Part shown: in pieces, positions 1 to 11,539 of the stretch
Layout: each line of letters begins with the position of its first letter
Position numbering within the stretch: position 1 is the stretch's first letter
DNA from: Budorcas taxicolor
Lineage: Eukaryota > Chordata > Mammalia > Artiodactyla > Bovidae
Assembly (NCBI RefSeq): GCF_023091745.1
Contig: NC_068912.1
Location: forward strand, 76,371,067 to 76,435,066
Length of the DNA: 64,000 bases
Direction of reading: 5' to 3'
Made by a program: the position numbers and the translations under genes
The notes under the pieces: generated by a model
What the model saw: only the letters and a program-made list of their open reading frames with translations
Told to the model about the DNA's origin: nothing
Database searches by the model: none

Positions 1-41
1 GGCTGTATATTGTCACCCTGCTAATTTACCTTATATGCAGA
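1..41 (+). mobile_element. BovB LINE fragment (left part of an interrupted copy)
   Basis: The first 41 bases match the BovB RT region just before the EYIMRNAG segment, as seen at 23350-23392. The match stops abruptly at 41/42, where a minus-strand BovB tail begins. The rest of the same element seems to resume at 1335, so this is read as the left arm of a BovB split by another BovB. Confidence 0.8.
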
Positions 42-42
42 G

Positions 43-1332
43 TTCAGTTCAATTCAGTTCAGTTGCTGAGCCATCTCCGACTCTTTGCGACCCCATGAAT
101 CACAGCATGCCAGGCCTCCCTGTCCATCACCAACTCCTGGAGTTCACTCAGACTCACATCCATAGAATTAGTGATGCCATCCAGCCATCTCATCCTCTGT
201 CATCCCCTTTTCCTCCTGCCCCCAATCCCTCCCAGCATCAGGGTCTTTTCCAATGAGTCAACTCTTCGCATGAGGTGGCCAAAGTACTGGAGTTTCATCT
301 TTAGCATCATTCCTTCCAAAGTAATCCCAGGGCTGATCTCCTTCAGAATGGACTGGTTGGATCTCCTTGCAGTCCAAGGGACTCTCAAGAATCTTCTCCA
401 ACACTACAGTTCAAAAGCATCAATTCTTCGGCACTCACCCTTCTTCACAGTCCAACTCTCACATCCATATATGACTACTGGAAGAACCATAGCCTTGACT
501 AGACAAAAATTAGTTGGCAAAGTAATGTCTCTGCTTTTGAATATACTATCTAGGTTGGTCATGACTTTTCTTCCAAGGAGTAAGCGTCTTTTAATTTCAT
601 GGCTGCAATCACCATTTGCAGTGATTTTGGAGCCCCCCCCAAAAAAAGGCTGACACTGTTTCCACTGTCTGTACATTTATTTCCCATGGAGTGATGGGAC
701 TGGATGCCATGATCTTCATTTTCTGAAAGTTGAGCTTTAAGCCAACCTTTTCACTCTCCTCTTTCACTTTCATCAAGAGGCTTTTTAGTTCCTCTTCACT
801 TTCTGCCATAAGGGTGGTGTCATCTGCATATCTGAGATTATTGATATTTCTCCTGGCAATCTTGATTCCAGCTTGTGTTTCTTCCAGTCCAGCATTTCTC
901 ATGATGTAGTCTGCATATGAGTTAAATAAGCAGGGTGACAATATACAGCCTTGACGTACTCCTTTTCCTATTTGGAGGCAGTGTGTTGTTCCATGTCTAG
1001 TTCTAACTGTTGTTTCCTGGCCTGCATACAGATTTCTCAAGAGGCAGGTTAGGTGGACTGGTATTCCCATTTCTTTTAGAATTTTCCACAGTTTATTGAG
1101 ATCCACACAGTCAAAGGCTTTGGCATAGTCAATAAAGCAGAAATTGATATTTTTCTGGAACTCTCTTGTTTTTTCCATGATCCAGTGGATGTTGGCAATT
1201 TGCTCCCTCATTCCTCTGCCTTTTCTAAAACCAGCTTGAACATCAGGAAGTTCACGGTTCACGTATTGCTGAAGCCTGGCTTGGAGAATTTTGAGCATTA
1301 CTTTACTAGCATGTGAGATGAGTGCAATTGTG
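43..1332 (-). mobile_element. BovB (RTE) LINE, 5'-truncated, minus strand
   Basis: The left end is the complemented ctgaa-type 3' tail, followed by the antisense of the BovB C-terminal region and then the RT domain. RT motif A (FIDYAKAFD, codons at about 1110-1136) and the catalytic YADD (codons 819-830) are intact on the minus strand. The endonuclease half is missing, so the copy is 5'-truncated at about 1332. It lies between two plus-strand BovB pieces (1-41 and 1335-2171) that together look like a single older copy. No clear TSD is visible; about 14 bases of the expected host element are missing at the junction. Confidence 0.9.
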
Positions 1333-1502
1333 CATGCTGGGATGGAGGAAGCCCAAGCTGGAATCAAGATTGCCAGGAGAAATATCAATAACCTCAGATA
1401 TGCAGATGACACCACTCTTATGGCAGAAAGTGGAGAGGAGCTAAAAAGCCTCTTGATGAAAGTGAAGGGGGAGAGTGGAAAAGCTGGCTTAATACTCAAC
1501 AT
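609..1502 (-). pseudogene. Chimeric RT ORF across a BovB/BovB junction (297 aa)
   Basis: This is one of the two longest readable RT frames in the window. Residues from about 57 on are BovB RT: finger region, motif A with IDYAKAFD, GKGVRQGCILSP, and LRYADD. Residues 1 to about 56 are not RT; they are the antisense of the neighbouring plus-strand BovB, read through the junction near 1333. The frame is lost after WEINVQTVETVSAFF, where an A/C-rich stretch (about 633-648) breaks the thumb/C-terminal region. The N-terminal endonuclease is absent, so activity is not expected. The Met start is an accident of the junction. Confidence 0.75.
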
Positions 1503-2171
1503 TCAGAAAACGAAGATCATGGCATCTGGTCCCATCACTTCATGGCAGATAGATGGGGAAACAGTGGAAACAGTGTCAGGCTTTATTTTTGGGTGCTCCA
1601 AAATCACCGCAGATGGTGACTTCAGCCATGAAATTAAAAGATGCTTACTCCTTGGAAGGAAAGTTATGACCAACCTAGATAGCATATTCAAAAGCAGAGA
1701 CATTCCTTTGCCAACAAAGATCCGTCTAGTCAAGGCTATATTTTTTCCTGTGGTCATGTATGGATGTGAGAGTTGGACTGTGAAGAAAGCTGAGTGCTGA
1801 AGAACTGATGCTTTTGAACTGTCTTGCTGGAGATGACTCTTGAGAGTCCCTTGAACTGCAAGGAGATCCAACCAATCGATACTAAAGGAAATCAGTCCTG
1901 GGTGTTCATTGGAAGGACTGATGCTAAAGCTGAAACTCCAGTACTTTGGCCACCTCATGTGAAGAGTTGACTCATTGGAAAAGACTCTGATGCTGGGAGG
2001 GATTGGGGGCAGAAGGAGAAGGGCATGACAGAGGATGAGATGGCTGGGTAGCATCACCAACTCGATGGACATGAGTTTGAATGAACTCCTGGAGTGATGA
2101 TAGACAGGGAGGCCTGGCGTGCTGCTATTCATACGGTCATAAAGAGTCATCAGGACTGAGCAACTGAGCTG
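1335..2171 (+). mobile_element. BovB LINE 3' part (right arm of the interrupted copy)
   Basis: BovB resumes on the plus strand at about 1335, a few codons before YADD (1399-1410), and runs to the ctgag tail near 2171. A 169-aa open stretch (1291-1800) covers the end of the RT palm and the thumb; it begins in the neighbouring minus copy and stops at the TGA that replaces an Arg CGA codon (EHRRIDAF in better copies). Further stops and indels follow. Confidence 0.88.
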
Positions 2172-2879
2172 TAGTGATGCTTCCTTCTTAGTAGAGAAAA
2201 GTTCTTAATAAAATGATTTATCCCCTGATGTATAGGGGTTATTCTGGCATGTCTCAGAATACTGAACCTCTAAAAACTTTAATGATTTGTCAAGACACTA
2301 AGGCTTTTTTAAATTTACCTTTCAGCCTCTTTTTACATAGAGGAGGGTTTCTAATGTACTTGCCATGTCTTTCTTATCTGGTTATATATATATAATATAT
2401 AATGCCTCTGATGCAGTGAACTAAAATGCCATTCTGCTCAGACAATCCAGGTCCCTCTGGATAACATTATGACAGGCCTAGAGAGTTGTCACAATCCTGG
2501 GGCAAAAATCATAAATGTAAAATGCTGTCCATCTCATGTAAAGGCAAACTGCTTGCATTCCTTTTCCTGATAAAAACAGAGGAGAACTGCATTTGAAACA
2601 TCAGTGGACACACACCATGGTATGTATATGAGTCAGCAGTAATTTGCTGTTACTAAGATACCATATCTGGCCCAGCAGCCGCAATTTGGATTAGTTCTTC
2701 TTTAAATTTATGATAGCTACTATCATGCTCCAGGCCTTGTGTTTTTTTTTTTTTTTTTTTTGAATGATGAGAATGGTGAAATAGTTGCTAAATATAATGG
2801 GATCACCAAACTTGCAAACCTTAAATGCATTAAGGTGGGCACTATTTCTACCATTTTCCATTCAGGTGAGGCTATTACT
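2172..2879. other. Unassigned AT-rich non-coding sequence
   Basis: No gene or clear repeat is seen. It contains a short TA-rich microsatellite (about 2382-2402) and a run of 20 T (2742-2761), which could be the poly(A) end of an old minus-strand retroelement, though no source element could be identified to its right. Confidence 0.5.
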
Positions 2880-4140
2880 GTTTTCAGTTGTTATTTTCTT
2901 TCCTGTGTGAAGGATTTCCAGAGCTTTCCAATTGGATTTCCCCCATTGACTAGTTCAGGAACTAAAATGGGGAGCTCTTCCAACTACCAAGTAGATCGAT
3001 TCCAGTATACATTTGGAGATAATGAATTAACTACTGTGTGAATCTGTGAAACCAGTCAATTCTCTATGAATAGGTTCTGGACTAGAATTCCATTCTTACC
3101 TGGATACCATATATCCCCACTCTTATGCAAGGGGTCTCTGATGGCACTGGGTCACTAGACATCAATATCAGCTTATACTCTATGTTCAGTTGTTCTTGAA
3201 ATGACTGGATATTGCTCTTCGTCTCAGCATATGGATAGCTAAGTAAATGTAGATGCTATTGAGAAAGAACAGAGAAAATCATTACTATGCATATTATTGT
3301 TGCATTTCAGGGTCCTTCTTCCTGGTGATGCAATATATGCTTCAGTCATTGAGTTACAGGTTTGAAAAAGTTACAGGTTTTTGTTCAGAAACCATGCAAA
3401 ATATTGTGACTTCTAATGAGAAGATTGTCATCACCTTCCTCATCACCCATCCTTGATTTCTTCTGTTTGAATAAATTGAACAACTCCCTTATTGGCTGCC
3501 CATTTATATTCCCTTAGGGATGCCAAGTTCTATTAATCATCACTTCAGCTCCTTGCAAGTCAAGCCCCTTTCGATGTTACTCTGATGATCCATTCATGAT
3601 AATTGCACTCTTTGTTTCTTATGATCAAATGCCTCCACCTTGTCTCTATTATTCTGAGGTCCTATTATCCCCATTGTTATTAGGGAAGCTAGCTCTTTAA
3701 TGGCTTCTCCTGGTGTCAGTCTTGGCCTACAGAGGACAGCTACAGCTGAGGTTCTCAGTGATGCTGGTGATCCTTTCACATGTAGAATTATTTTTGCTTT
3801 GATAAATGCAGTCAACTCTGGACTTTTTCACAAAGTGGCTGGTGACTTTCCAACCCTGTAGTCACTCTAATGTACCCACTTTTTTGAAACTGTGGATATC
3901 CTTTTCCACCACTGAACCTTTCTCCCCAACTTAGTGCAAGCCATTGCCTTCTCCAGACTTTCAAGAGCCATCCTAGCAGGAAGTCAGCAACATCACCAAG
4001 ATCTCTGCCTTGATAAGAAATCTTATATCAGGTGAGAGTATCCTTGCATTGATAAACACTCTTTATTCAACTGAGAGGCTATCCAATTGTTAACCCATTA
4101 ATCTTGAGCTCTCTATGGGTGATGAGTCCATGCCAGTTGG
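2880..4140 (-). mobile_element. Possible ERV-L-like internal remnant, highly decayed
   Basis: Read on the minus strand, parts of this region recall the internal part of ERV-L-type endogenous retroviruses. The longest open stretch is 73 codons (3594-3815). No diagnostic protease, RT or integrase motif can be shown by eye, and no flanking LTR pair is seen. It could instead be single-copy DNA. A translated search against ERV-L internal consensus would settle it. Confidence 0.25.
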
Positions 4141-4750
4141 AGGCAGAAAATTTATGAAGCACATGTAGGAAGTTTTAATGGCATGGCCTGGGAGTCATAC
4201 TAGTCACTTCTACTCATGTTGTTTTGGCTCAAATTCAGTCATGACCACAGCTCACTGTAAAGGGAACTGGGAAATACAGTTCAACTTTGTGAAGAGAGAA
4301 GTAGAGAGTACTGCTCTTTGTGAGCAGTTAGCATTCCTATTCCTTACTACAATCGCATAGCCCAGTAGTCTCAAGATTCCTATGAACTAGCCCAGAGCGC
4401 AAGGCTAGGTATATGCAGGTTCTATAGGACTTTAAGCCTTTTGCTTGTAATCCATATGTAGTCCCCTGATGAGTCAATGTGGACCTCAGAAAGGAATCTT
4501 TTTTATCAATATTACATAAACCGAATAAAGTCTAATAGCTTTCCTAGCTCCTTTCTATATAAGCATGACTTCAAACCTGATATTCTGTATATCCCAAGGG
4601 CAAATGTGAGGAAAAGCTACAAAGAAGAACAAGTTAGTCAGGGAGGGACAGAATACACGGGAGAGACAGAGATGGAGAGAGAGGAATAGAGCAAGGGAAA
4701 GGAAGAAAAAGGAAGGGAGGGACAGAAAGAAAGAACTTTTGTCCAGTACT
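4141..4750. other. Non-coding; old repeat-like segment and purine-rich tract
   Basis: 4150-4360 resembles an old interspersed repeat that I cannot name. About 4655-4735 is a purine-rich GA/GGAAA tract of low complexity. A short ORF over it (4477-4689) ends in Glu/Arg-rich low-complexity sequence and is not considered a gene. Confidence 0.45.
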
Positions 4751-5318
4751 TTGGTGATCGCAGACATGAAATTAAAAGACGCTTACTCCTTGGAAGAAAA
4801 GTTATGACCAACCTAGATAGCACATTAAAAAGCAGGACATTACTTTGCCAACAAAGGTCCGTCTAGTCAAGGCTATGGTTTTTCCAGTAGTCATGTGTGG
4901 CTGTGAGAATTGGACTATAAAGAAAGCTGAGTGCTAAAGAATTGATGCTTTTGAACTGTGGTGTTGGAGAAGACCCTTGAGAGCCCCTTGGACTGCAAGG
5001 AGATCCAACCAGTCCATCTTAAAGGAGATCAGTCCTGAGTGTTCATTGGAGGGACTGATGTTGAAGCTGAAACTCCAATATTTTGACCACCTGATATGAA
5101 GAGCTGACTCATTTGAAAAGACCCTGATCCTGGGAAAGATTGAGGGCAGGAGGATAAGGGGACGACAGAGGATGAGATGGTTGGATGGCATCACCGACAC
5201 AATGGACATGTGTTTGGGTGAACTCCAGGAGTTGGTGATAGACAGAGAGGCGTGGTGTGCTGCAGTTCATGGGGTGGCAGAGTCAGACACGACTGAGCAA
5301 CTGAACTGAACCGAACTA
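4751..5318 (+). mobile_element. BovB LINE, 3' end fragment
   Basis: It starts within the thumb-coding segment (catgaaattaaaagacgc, also seen at 14906 and 20083) and runs to the ctgaactgaa tail. It contains several stops and indels and has no RT palm. No TSD was found. Confidence 0.9.
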
Positions 5319-5387
5319 GAGCTAGGAGGCAACTCATATATAAGCCGTTCTCAAGATTGAGTCCATATTTGCCATTAACTGTATGAG

Positions 5388-5433
5388 GATGAGACAGAGA
5401 GGAAAGAAAGAAAGGGGGAGGGTGGGGAGGAAG
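5388..5433. repeat. Purine-rich low-complexity tract
   Basis: A GA/GGAAAG/GGGGAGG tract on the plus strand. A similar purine tract (4655-4735) lies on the other side of the BovB at 4751-5318, so the two may once have been closer together. Confidence 0.6.
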
Positions 5434-6220
5434 CCAGACAATTGCTGCCAGGGTCCAAAATGTTCAACTTCTTTGCTTAGCACAGTGAAAAAAACAACTC
5501 TTAGAAACAGGATTCGATAAAATATCCTTTACCTTAAAATTGACTTCTCCTTTGGAAAGAAGAGGGAAAAGGTATAAGGTCCGTGAAAGGGCACAGCTGA
5601 ACTGCAAAAGCAGACAATAAACAAATGATCAATATCAGTGGATTTGCCTACCACTGTCTTCTCTTAGGTAAAAAAGCTAGAAATGTCATCATTATTCTCT
5701 AGCATTTGTGTGGCCTGTAAAAAAACAAATTTGTTTTTATGATTATCCGAAAATTCATTGCTTGCAATATAAGCTCTTGTTAATGGTTTATCAAATATGC
5801 CCTCAAAGAAGAAAACTTCAACAGTGAAAAGTTAACTGATTAAAAAATATTTAAAATTTTAAAGTGTGCTCTTGCTGGAAATCACTTTGTCAACGGTGAT
5901 AAGAATATGGTGAAAATGGCATGGTTATGTTAATGCCCATGAGAGTGTTATGATACAGGGCAATTTGCAAGCTGTATCAAGAGTTTCAAAATTATTCACG
6001 TCCTTTGAACTGACCTTCCCACTTTTAGGTCATTCATCTTAAAAGAAAAAATAATAAATATACTTAAGGTCATATAGATTTAAGTATATGTCAAAAGCTC
6101 ATTTATACATTTTTATTATCCAAAAAAGCATGTTCTAATGGGACAAAAGTAGGAAATATTGATTGTGAGAGGTACATAAATTTACACCAGCTAAAATCTC
6201 ACTCACCAGAAGTAACCACA
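5434..6220. other. Unassigned non-coding sequence
   Basis: No gene is visible. Part of it (about 5870-6130) faintly resembles the end of an old L1 ORF2 in plus orientation, but this is too decayed to call. Confidence 0.4.
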
Positions 6221-6224
6221 TTTT

Positions 6225-6985
6225 CTTGCCTATTCTTCCAAAAGATTATTCTAGGCAAAATATAGCATACTACACATTTTCTTCAATAATGCTTTTTGCA
6301 CTTAACAGATACCAATTTTCCTCAACTTCTCAACACTATACATAAATTTACATTATGTTATTTAGGAACCACACACTGCTTTCTCCTGTATGGTCAAAAC
6401 AAAATGTTTTCACAACCCAGTGTTGTTGGACATTTAGGTTGCTTTTGATTGTTTATGAAAAAATAGAAAATAGTCCTTCAGATGAATTCCAAAAATTAAA
6501 AGTACTTAATATTCAGGGTCTTTGATATATATTGGCAAAATGCCTAGGGAAGTTGTACCAACTTACAATTCCACTCTGTGTTTAGAAGTACCTATTTTTT
6601 TTCCCACAGTCATGATAACACAAGGTGTTCTAACTATTTTAAACTTTGTAAGTATAACAGGGGAAATGATCTGTTGCTGTTTTAATTTATATATTGTTTA
6701 TTACTAGCATATGTGAATATTTTAAGTGATGGTCATCTTTTCTGTAGTGAATGATCTATACCTAAAATTTAAACCATCTTTCTAACTTTATTTTATCATT
6801 GATCTCTAAAATATTTTAGATAACTTTGTGTGCTATTTCTCCTTAAAATTTAACAATTATTTCCCTTCTGGTTTCTGTTTTGTTTTCTTGTTTACATGAA
6901 GATTATATAAGTATTTACCCATATACATTTCTTGCATTTTATGATACCATTTTAAATATTTAATCATTAATCCATCAGGACTTTA
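6225..6985 (-). mobile_element. Old L1 (L1M/HAL1-like) 3' region, minus strand
   Basis: The plus strand reads as the antisense of an old mammalian L1 end: a 'ttggacatttaggttgc' block near 6428, then 'ggcaaaatgcc...gttgtaccaacttacaattccac' near 6533-6575, in the order expected for a minus-strand copy. It is heavily mutated and has no ORF. Confidence 0.65.
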
Positions 6986-6997
6986 TTTAGAATTAAG

Positions 6998-7189
6998 GTG
7001 GCTCAGAGGGTAAAGCGTCTGCCTACAAAGCAGGAGACTGGGGTTCGATCCCTGGGTCAGGAAGATCTCTTGCAGAAGGAAATGGCAACCCACTCCAGTA
7101 CTCTTGCCTGGAAAATTCCATGGACGGAGAAGCCTGGTAGGCTACAGTCCATGGGGTCTCAAAGAGTTGGACATGACTGAGCAACTTCA
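6998..7189 (+). mobile_element. Bov-tA SINE
   Basis: A tRNA-derived head (ggtggctcagagggtaaag, A-box region) is followed by a good Pol III B-box-like ggttcgatcc at 7042-7051, then the BovA body (aaatggcaacccactccag, catggacggagaagcctgg) and the actgagcaacttc end. It is non-coding although open for 60 codons. Confidence 0.93.
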
Positions 7190-7277
7190 ACGTCAATGTC
7201 AAGGTAAGAAGTGGCTTTAACTTATGGTTGTCCATTTTGAGGGGATGGTTTTGAGAAGTCTTTTCATTTCCCACTAC

Positions 7278-7536
7278 TGAAACTCCAATACTTTGGCCAC
7301 CTCATGTGAAGAGTGAACTCATTGGAAAAGGTGATGATGCTGGGAGCGTTTGGGGGCAGGAGGAGAAGGGGACGACAGAGGATGAGATGGCTGGATGGCA
7401 TCACCGAATCGATGACATGAATTTAAGTAAAATCTGGGAGTTGGTGATGGACAGAGAGGCCTGGCGTGCTGCGATTCATGGGGTTGCAAAGAGTCGGACA
7501 CAACTGAGTGACTGAACTGAACTGAACTGAACTGAA
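7278..7536 (+). mobile_element. BovB LINE, 3' terminal fragment
   Basis: The last ~260 bp of BovB, from the LQYFGHL-coding segment to four copies of the ctgaa tail unit. It preserves [15 protein letters not shown] coding sequence near the end (7458-7502). Confidence 0.92.
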
Positions 7537-7890
7537 ATGTGAAATAATATCATTATTTTAGTCTTAATTGGAAATAAATGCTCCACAATAAAAGATAATT
7601 AAATCATCTACCCAACAGTATATTGAGATATAATTAAATATTAAATTTATAATTTATTTGCAATATCATTAAAAATGCTTTTATCTTACAATAGGTGTAC
7701 AGGAGCAGGAGAAGCAAGAAACTGAATTCTATAATTGGGAGAATTACAACTGTATTTTTTCAAAAATTCAAAATTTTGTATTTAGAAAAAAATTAAAAAT
7801 ACACACACATTAAAAAGTGATTATTTTCATGGATTAAAAACGTGGCAGGATTGTAATTTCCCTGTTTGGGGGCTTTACAGTTTCTTTTTA
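7537..7890. other. AT-rich non-coding sequence
   Basis: AT-rich, no gene or identifiable repeat, with short A-rich runs near 7780-7815. Confidence 0.5.
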
Positions 7891-7895
7891 TGAGT

Positions 7896-8112
7896 TTGCA
7901 CAGCTGGTACTACTGATAAAGAACCTACCTGCTAATGCAGGAGATTCAAGCGATGCAGGTTCAGTCCCTGAGTTGGGAAGATATTCTGGAGGAGGGCATA
8001 GCAACCCACTCCAATATTCCTGCCTGGAGAATCCGATGGACAGAAGAGCCTGGTGGGGTATGGTCCATAGTGTCGCAAATAGTTGGATATGACTGAAGCA
8101 ACTTAGCACATA
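7896..8112 (+). mobile_element. Bov-tA SINE, diverged
   Basis: The tRNA-type head (taaagaacctacctgctaat), degenerate B box, BovA body and the ttagcacatac end are all present, with more mutations than the copy at 6998. Confidence 0.9.
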
Positions 8113-9203
8113 CTCTTCTTGTAATGAAAAAAATACTTACATTTTCTTTACAAATATAATCAGAATACATTCTCTATGTTTAGGGGGAAATATCACAAAA
8201 ATGTGAATTCAAGGATCTGGAATTTTCACCAAAGGATGGAATTCAGACATTTTGGTATCTCTTTCACCACTATGAGTTTCCATGCTAACATACTATTGGA
8301 AAGGGTAAACTAGTCAGAATTTTCCAATTCATGTCAGCACCTCTGAACCTTCTCCCCCAAACACAACCATTTATTCTAAGAGGCTCCCATTTCACTGTAT
8401 TATGGGAAGCTTGGATGCCTGCTCAGGGTCCAAGGGGGTCAATTTGCTGTAGAAAATCGATTAGGTACCATCCCTACAGAGTACTTAAGATCTGAAGGAG
8501 CTTTAAATGAGCTTGTATGGAATCGTTCACAAGGTGGCTTTAAAGGAGTACACGCTTTGAGAAATCATCAGTACTGGAAATGGTATTGATCTATGCTGAG
8601 CAACAATTCACTGAAATTGCATAAGATACTTGTACAACTGCGAGTGTGGTGAAGAAAAAGAGAGACAACAAAACCAGAAAGTACCTCTTAAACCAGATAT
8701 AATGTTCTGCTGTACCCAGAAAAAGACTGTGAGGAAAAATACAAATCTGTAGTGCAGAAGTCTGCATTGACTGAGATGTTTTTTCTTCTTCCCCATTAAC
8801 ACATTTTCAATGCTTGCCACTATTTATGGAAGGGCAATAAAATGGCCACATTACCTCATGGTCAAATTCACCCACTTCTTCACTCCATCTGGACGAAAAG
8901 TGATCTCTATCTGCCCACAATCAACAAAGATTCTCACTCTCAAGTCTCTGGTTGTAGAAGAAATGTTTCCTTTGCTTTCTACCTGAGTCATTACATTCTA
9001 ATAAAGTAGCAGGGTAGGAATCTGGCATTTAAAAAAATACAGAAGACAAAAACCTGATACCCATGGCACGATGTATGACACTGAAAAGAGGAAATAACAC
9101 ATGTATTTGGATGCTGAGACCCAAACACTTTTCCCTGACAGGATTCCAGGGCTGACAGACATGTCTGTGCCTTTACCTTGCTGACAGGAAATAGCACCCT
9201 CCT
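8113..9203. other. Unassigned, probably single-copy sequence
   Basis: No gene, RNA or repeat is recognised on either strand. ORFs here (up to 70 codons) have no recognisable features. Confidence 0.45.
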
Positions 9204-9214
9204 AGGAATATGCC
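9204..9214 (+). repeat. Left TSD of BovB 9215-11253
   Basis: aggaatatgcc, repeated exactly at 11254-11264 on the far side of the BovB tail. The last bases overlap the first BovB bases, so the exact border is ambiguous by 1-3 bp. Confidence 0.85.
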
Positions 9215-11253
9215 CTTATGATTATACAGTGGAAGTGAGAAATAGATTTAAGGGACTAGATTTGATAGATAGAGTGCCTAATGAAATACGGACAGAGGTT
9301 CATGACATTGTACAGGAGACAGGGATCAAGACCATCTCCATGGAAAAGAAATGAAAAAATGCAAAATGGCTGTCTGGGGAGGCCTTACAAATAGCTGTGA
9401 AAAGAAGAGAAGTGAAAAGCAAAGGAGAAAAGGAAAGATATAAGCATCTGAATGTAGAGTTCCAAAGAATAGTAAGGAGAGATAAGAAAGCCTTCCTTAG
9501 CGATCAATGCAAAGAAATAGAGGAAAACAACAGAATAGGAAAGACTAGAGATCTCTTCAAGAAAATTAGAGATACCAAGGGAACATTTCATGCAAAGAGG
9601 GGCTCGATAAAGGACAGAAATGATGATACAGAAACAGATGATATTAAGAAGAGGTGGCAAGAATACACAGAACTGTACAAAGATCTTCATGACCCAGATA
9701 ATCATAATGGTGTGATCACTCACCTAGAGCCAGACATCCTGGAATGTGAAGTCAAGTGAGCCTTAGGAAGCATCGCCATGAACAAAGCTAGAGGAGGTGA
9801 TGGAATTTCAGTTGAGCTGTTTCAAATCCTGAAAGATGATGCTGTGAAAGTGCTGCACTCAATATGCCAGCAAATTTGGAAAACTCAGTAGGGGCCACAG
9901 GACTGGAAAAGGTCAGTTTTCATTCCAATCCCAAAGAAAGGCAATGTCAAAGAATGCTCAAACTACCACACAATTACACTCATCTCACTTGCTAGTAAAG
10001 TAGTGCTCAAAATACCCCAAGCCAGGCTTCAGCAATATGTGAACCATGAACTCCCTGATGTTCAGCTGGTTTTAGAAAAGGCAGAGGAACCAGAGATCAA
10101 ATTGCCAACATCTGCTGGATCATGGAAAAAGCAAGAGAGTTCCAGAAAAACATCTATTTCTGCTTTATTGACTATGCCAAAGCCTTTGACTGTGTGGATC
10201 ACAATAAACTGTGGAAAATTCTGAAAGAGATGGGAATAGCAGACCACCTAACCTGCCTCTTGAGAAACCTATATGCAGGTCAGGAAGCAACAGTTAGAAC
10301 TGGACATGGAACAACAGACTGGTTCCAAATAGGAAAAGGAGTACATCAAGGCTATATACTGTCACCCTGCTTATTTAACTTCTATGCAGAGTACATCATG
10401 AGAAATGCTGGGTTTGAAGATGCACAGCTGGAATCAAGATTGCTGGGAGAAATATCAATAACCTCAGGTATGGAGATGACACCACCCTTATGGCAGAAAG
10501 TGAAGAGGAACTAAAAAGTCTCTTGATGAAAGTGAAAGAGGAGAGTGAAAAGTTGGCTTAAAGCTCAACATTCAGAAAACAAAGATCATGGTATCTGGTC
10601 CCATCACTTCATGGGAAATAGATGGGGAAACAGTGGAAACAGTGGCTGGCTTTATTTTGGGGGGCTCCCAAATCACTGCAGATGGTAATTGCAGCCATGA
10701 AATTAAAAGACGCCTACTCCTTGGAAGAAAAGTTATGACCAACCTAGATAGCATATTAAAAAGCAGAGACATTACTTGCTAACAACGGTCTGCCTAGTCA
10801 AGGCTATGGCTTATCTAGTGGTCATGTATGGATGTAAGAGTTGGACTGTGAAGAAAGCTGAGCACCGAAGAATTGATGCTTTTGAACTGTGGTGTTGGAG
10901 AAGACTCTTGAGAGTCCCTTGGACTGCAAGGAGATCCAACCCGTCCATTCTAAAGGAGATCAGTCCTGGGTGTTCTTTGGAAGGAATGATGCTAAGGCTG
11001 AAGCTCCAGTACTTTGGCCACCTAATGCAAAGAGTTGAGTCATTGGAAAAGACTCTGATGCTGGGAGGGATTGGGGGCAGGAGGAGAAGGGGATGAAAGA
11101 GGATGACATGGCTGAATGGCATCACTGACTTGATGGACGTGAGTCTGAGTGAACTCCTGGAGTTGGTGATGGACAGGGAGGCCTGGCGTGCTGAGATTCA
11201 TGGGGTCACAAAGAGTGGACACGACTGAGCAACTAAACTGAACTGACTGACTG
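9215..11253 (+). mobile_element. BovB LINE, ~2.0 kb, 5'-truncated, flanked by an 11-bp TSD
   Basis: It begins at the LDLIDRVP linker after the endonuclease and runs through RT and the C-terminal domain to the tail. The frame is broken many times: a TGA in 'gaaatgaaaaaatg' (9350-9363, shared with the copy at 12899), a TGA in the linker at 9757-9759, and a one-base deletion near 10425 (shared with copies at 18024 and 22283) that shifts the frame just before the catalytic motif. The catalytic motif itself (10469-10480) reads YGDD instead of YADD. Motif A (FIDYAKAFD) is intact in the 10122-10514 open stretch. It is inactive. Confidence 0.95.
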
Positions 11254-11311
11254 AGGAATATGCCTAGATTAAAAGGAAAAACAATGATATTAACATTGAA
11301 GCATCATCTAC

Positions 11312-11529
11312 AGTGGACTTCCCTGGTGGCTCAGCAGTAAAGAATCTGCCTGCCAATGCAAGAGACGCAGGAGACACAGGATCAATCCTTGGGTCAGGGG
11401 CATTTTCTGGAGGAGGAAATGGCTATCCACTCCAGTATTCTTGCTGAGAAAATCCCATGGACAGAGGAACCTGGGAGGCAGCACTTGACAGGGTCAAAAA
11501 GAGTCGAGCATGACTGAGCACACACAGTA
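11312..11529 (+). mobile_element. Bov-tA SINE with 10-bp TSD
   Basis: It starts gtggacttccctggtggctc and ends gactgagcacacacag, 58 bp after the preceding BovB. It is flanked by catcatctac at 11302-11311 and 11530-11539. Confidence 0.95.
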
Positions 11530-11539
11530 CATCATCTAC

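Noticed and set aside
171..653. 160-codon plus-strand ORF
   Set aside because: It is the antisense of the minus-strand BovB C-terminal region; similar shadow frames occur opposite every BovB copy.
1..2171. Inverted repeats as terminal repeats of a DNA transposon
   Set aside because: Both arms are BovB with RT motifs; the inversion comes from a nested opposite-strand insertion.
2742..2761. 20-T run as the tail of a processed pseudogene
   Set aside because: Sequence to the right shows no coding-like frame on the minus strand and no TSD was found.
6998..7189. A functional tRNA gene at the SINE head with a good B box
   Set aside because: The sequence continues into the BovA body and lacks a tRNA cloverleaf; it is the tRNA-derived promoter part of Bov-tA.
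9397..10514. BovB copy 9215-11253 as a possibly active element
   Set aside because: Several stops and frameshifts, YGDD in place of YADD, and no endonuclease.
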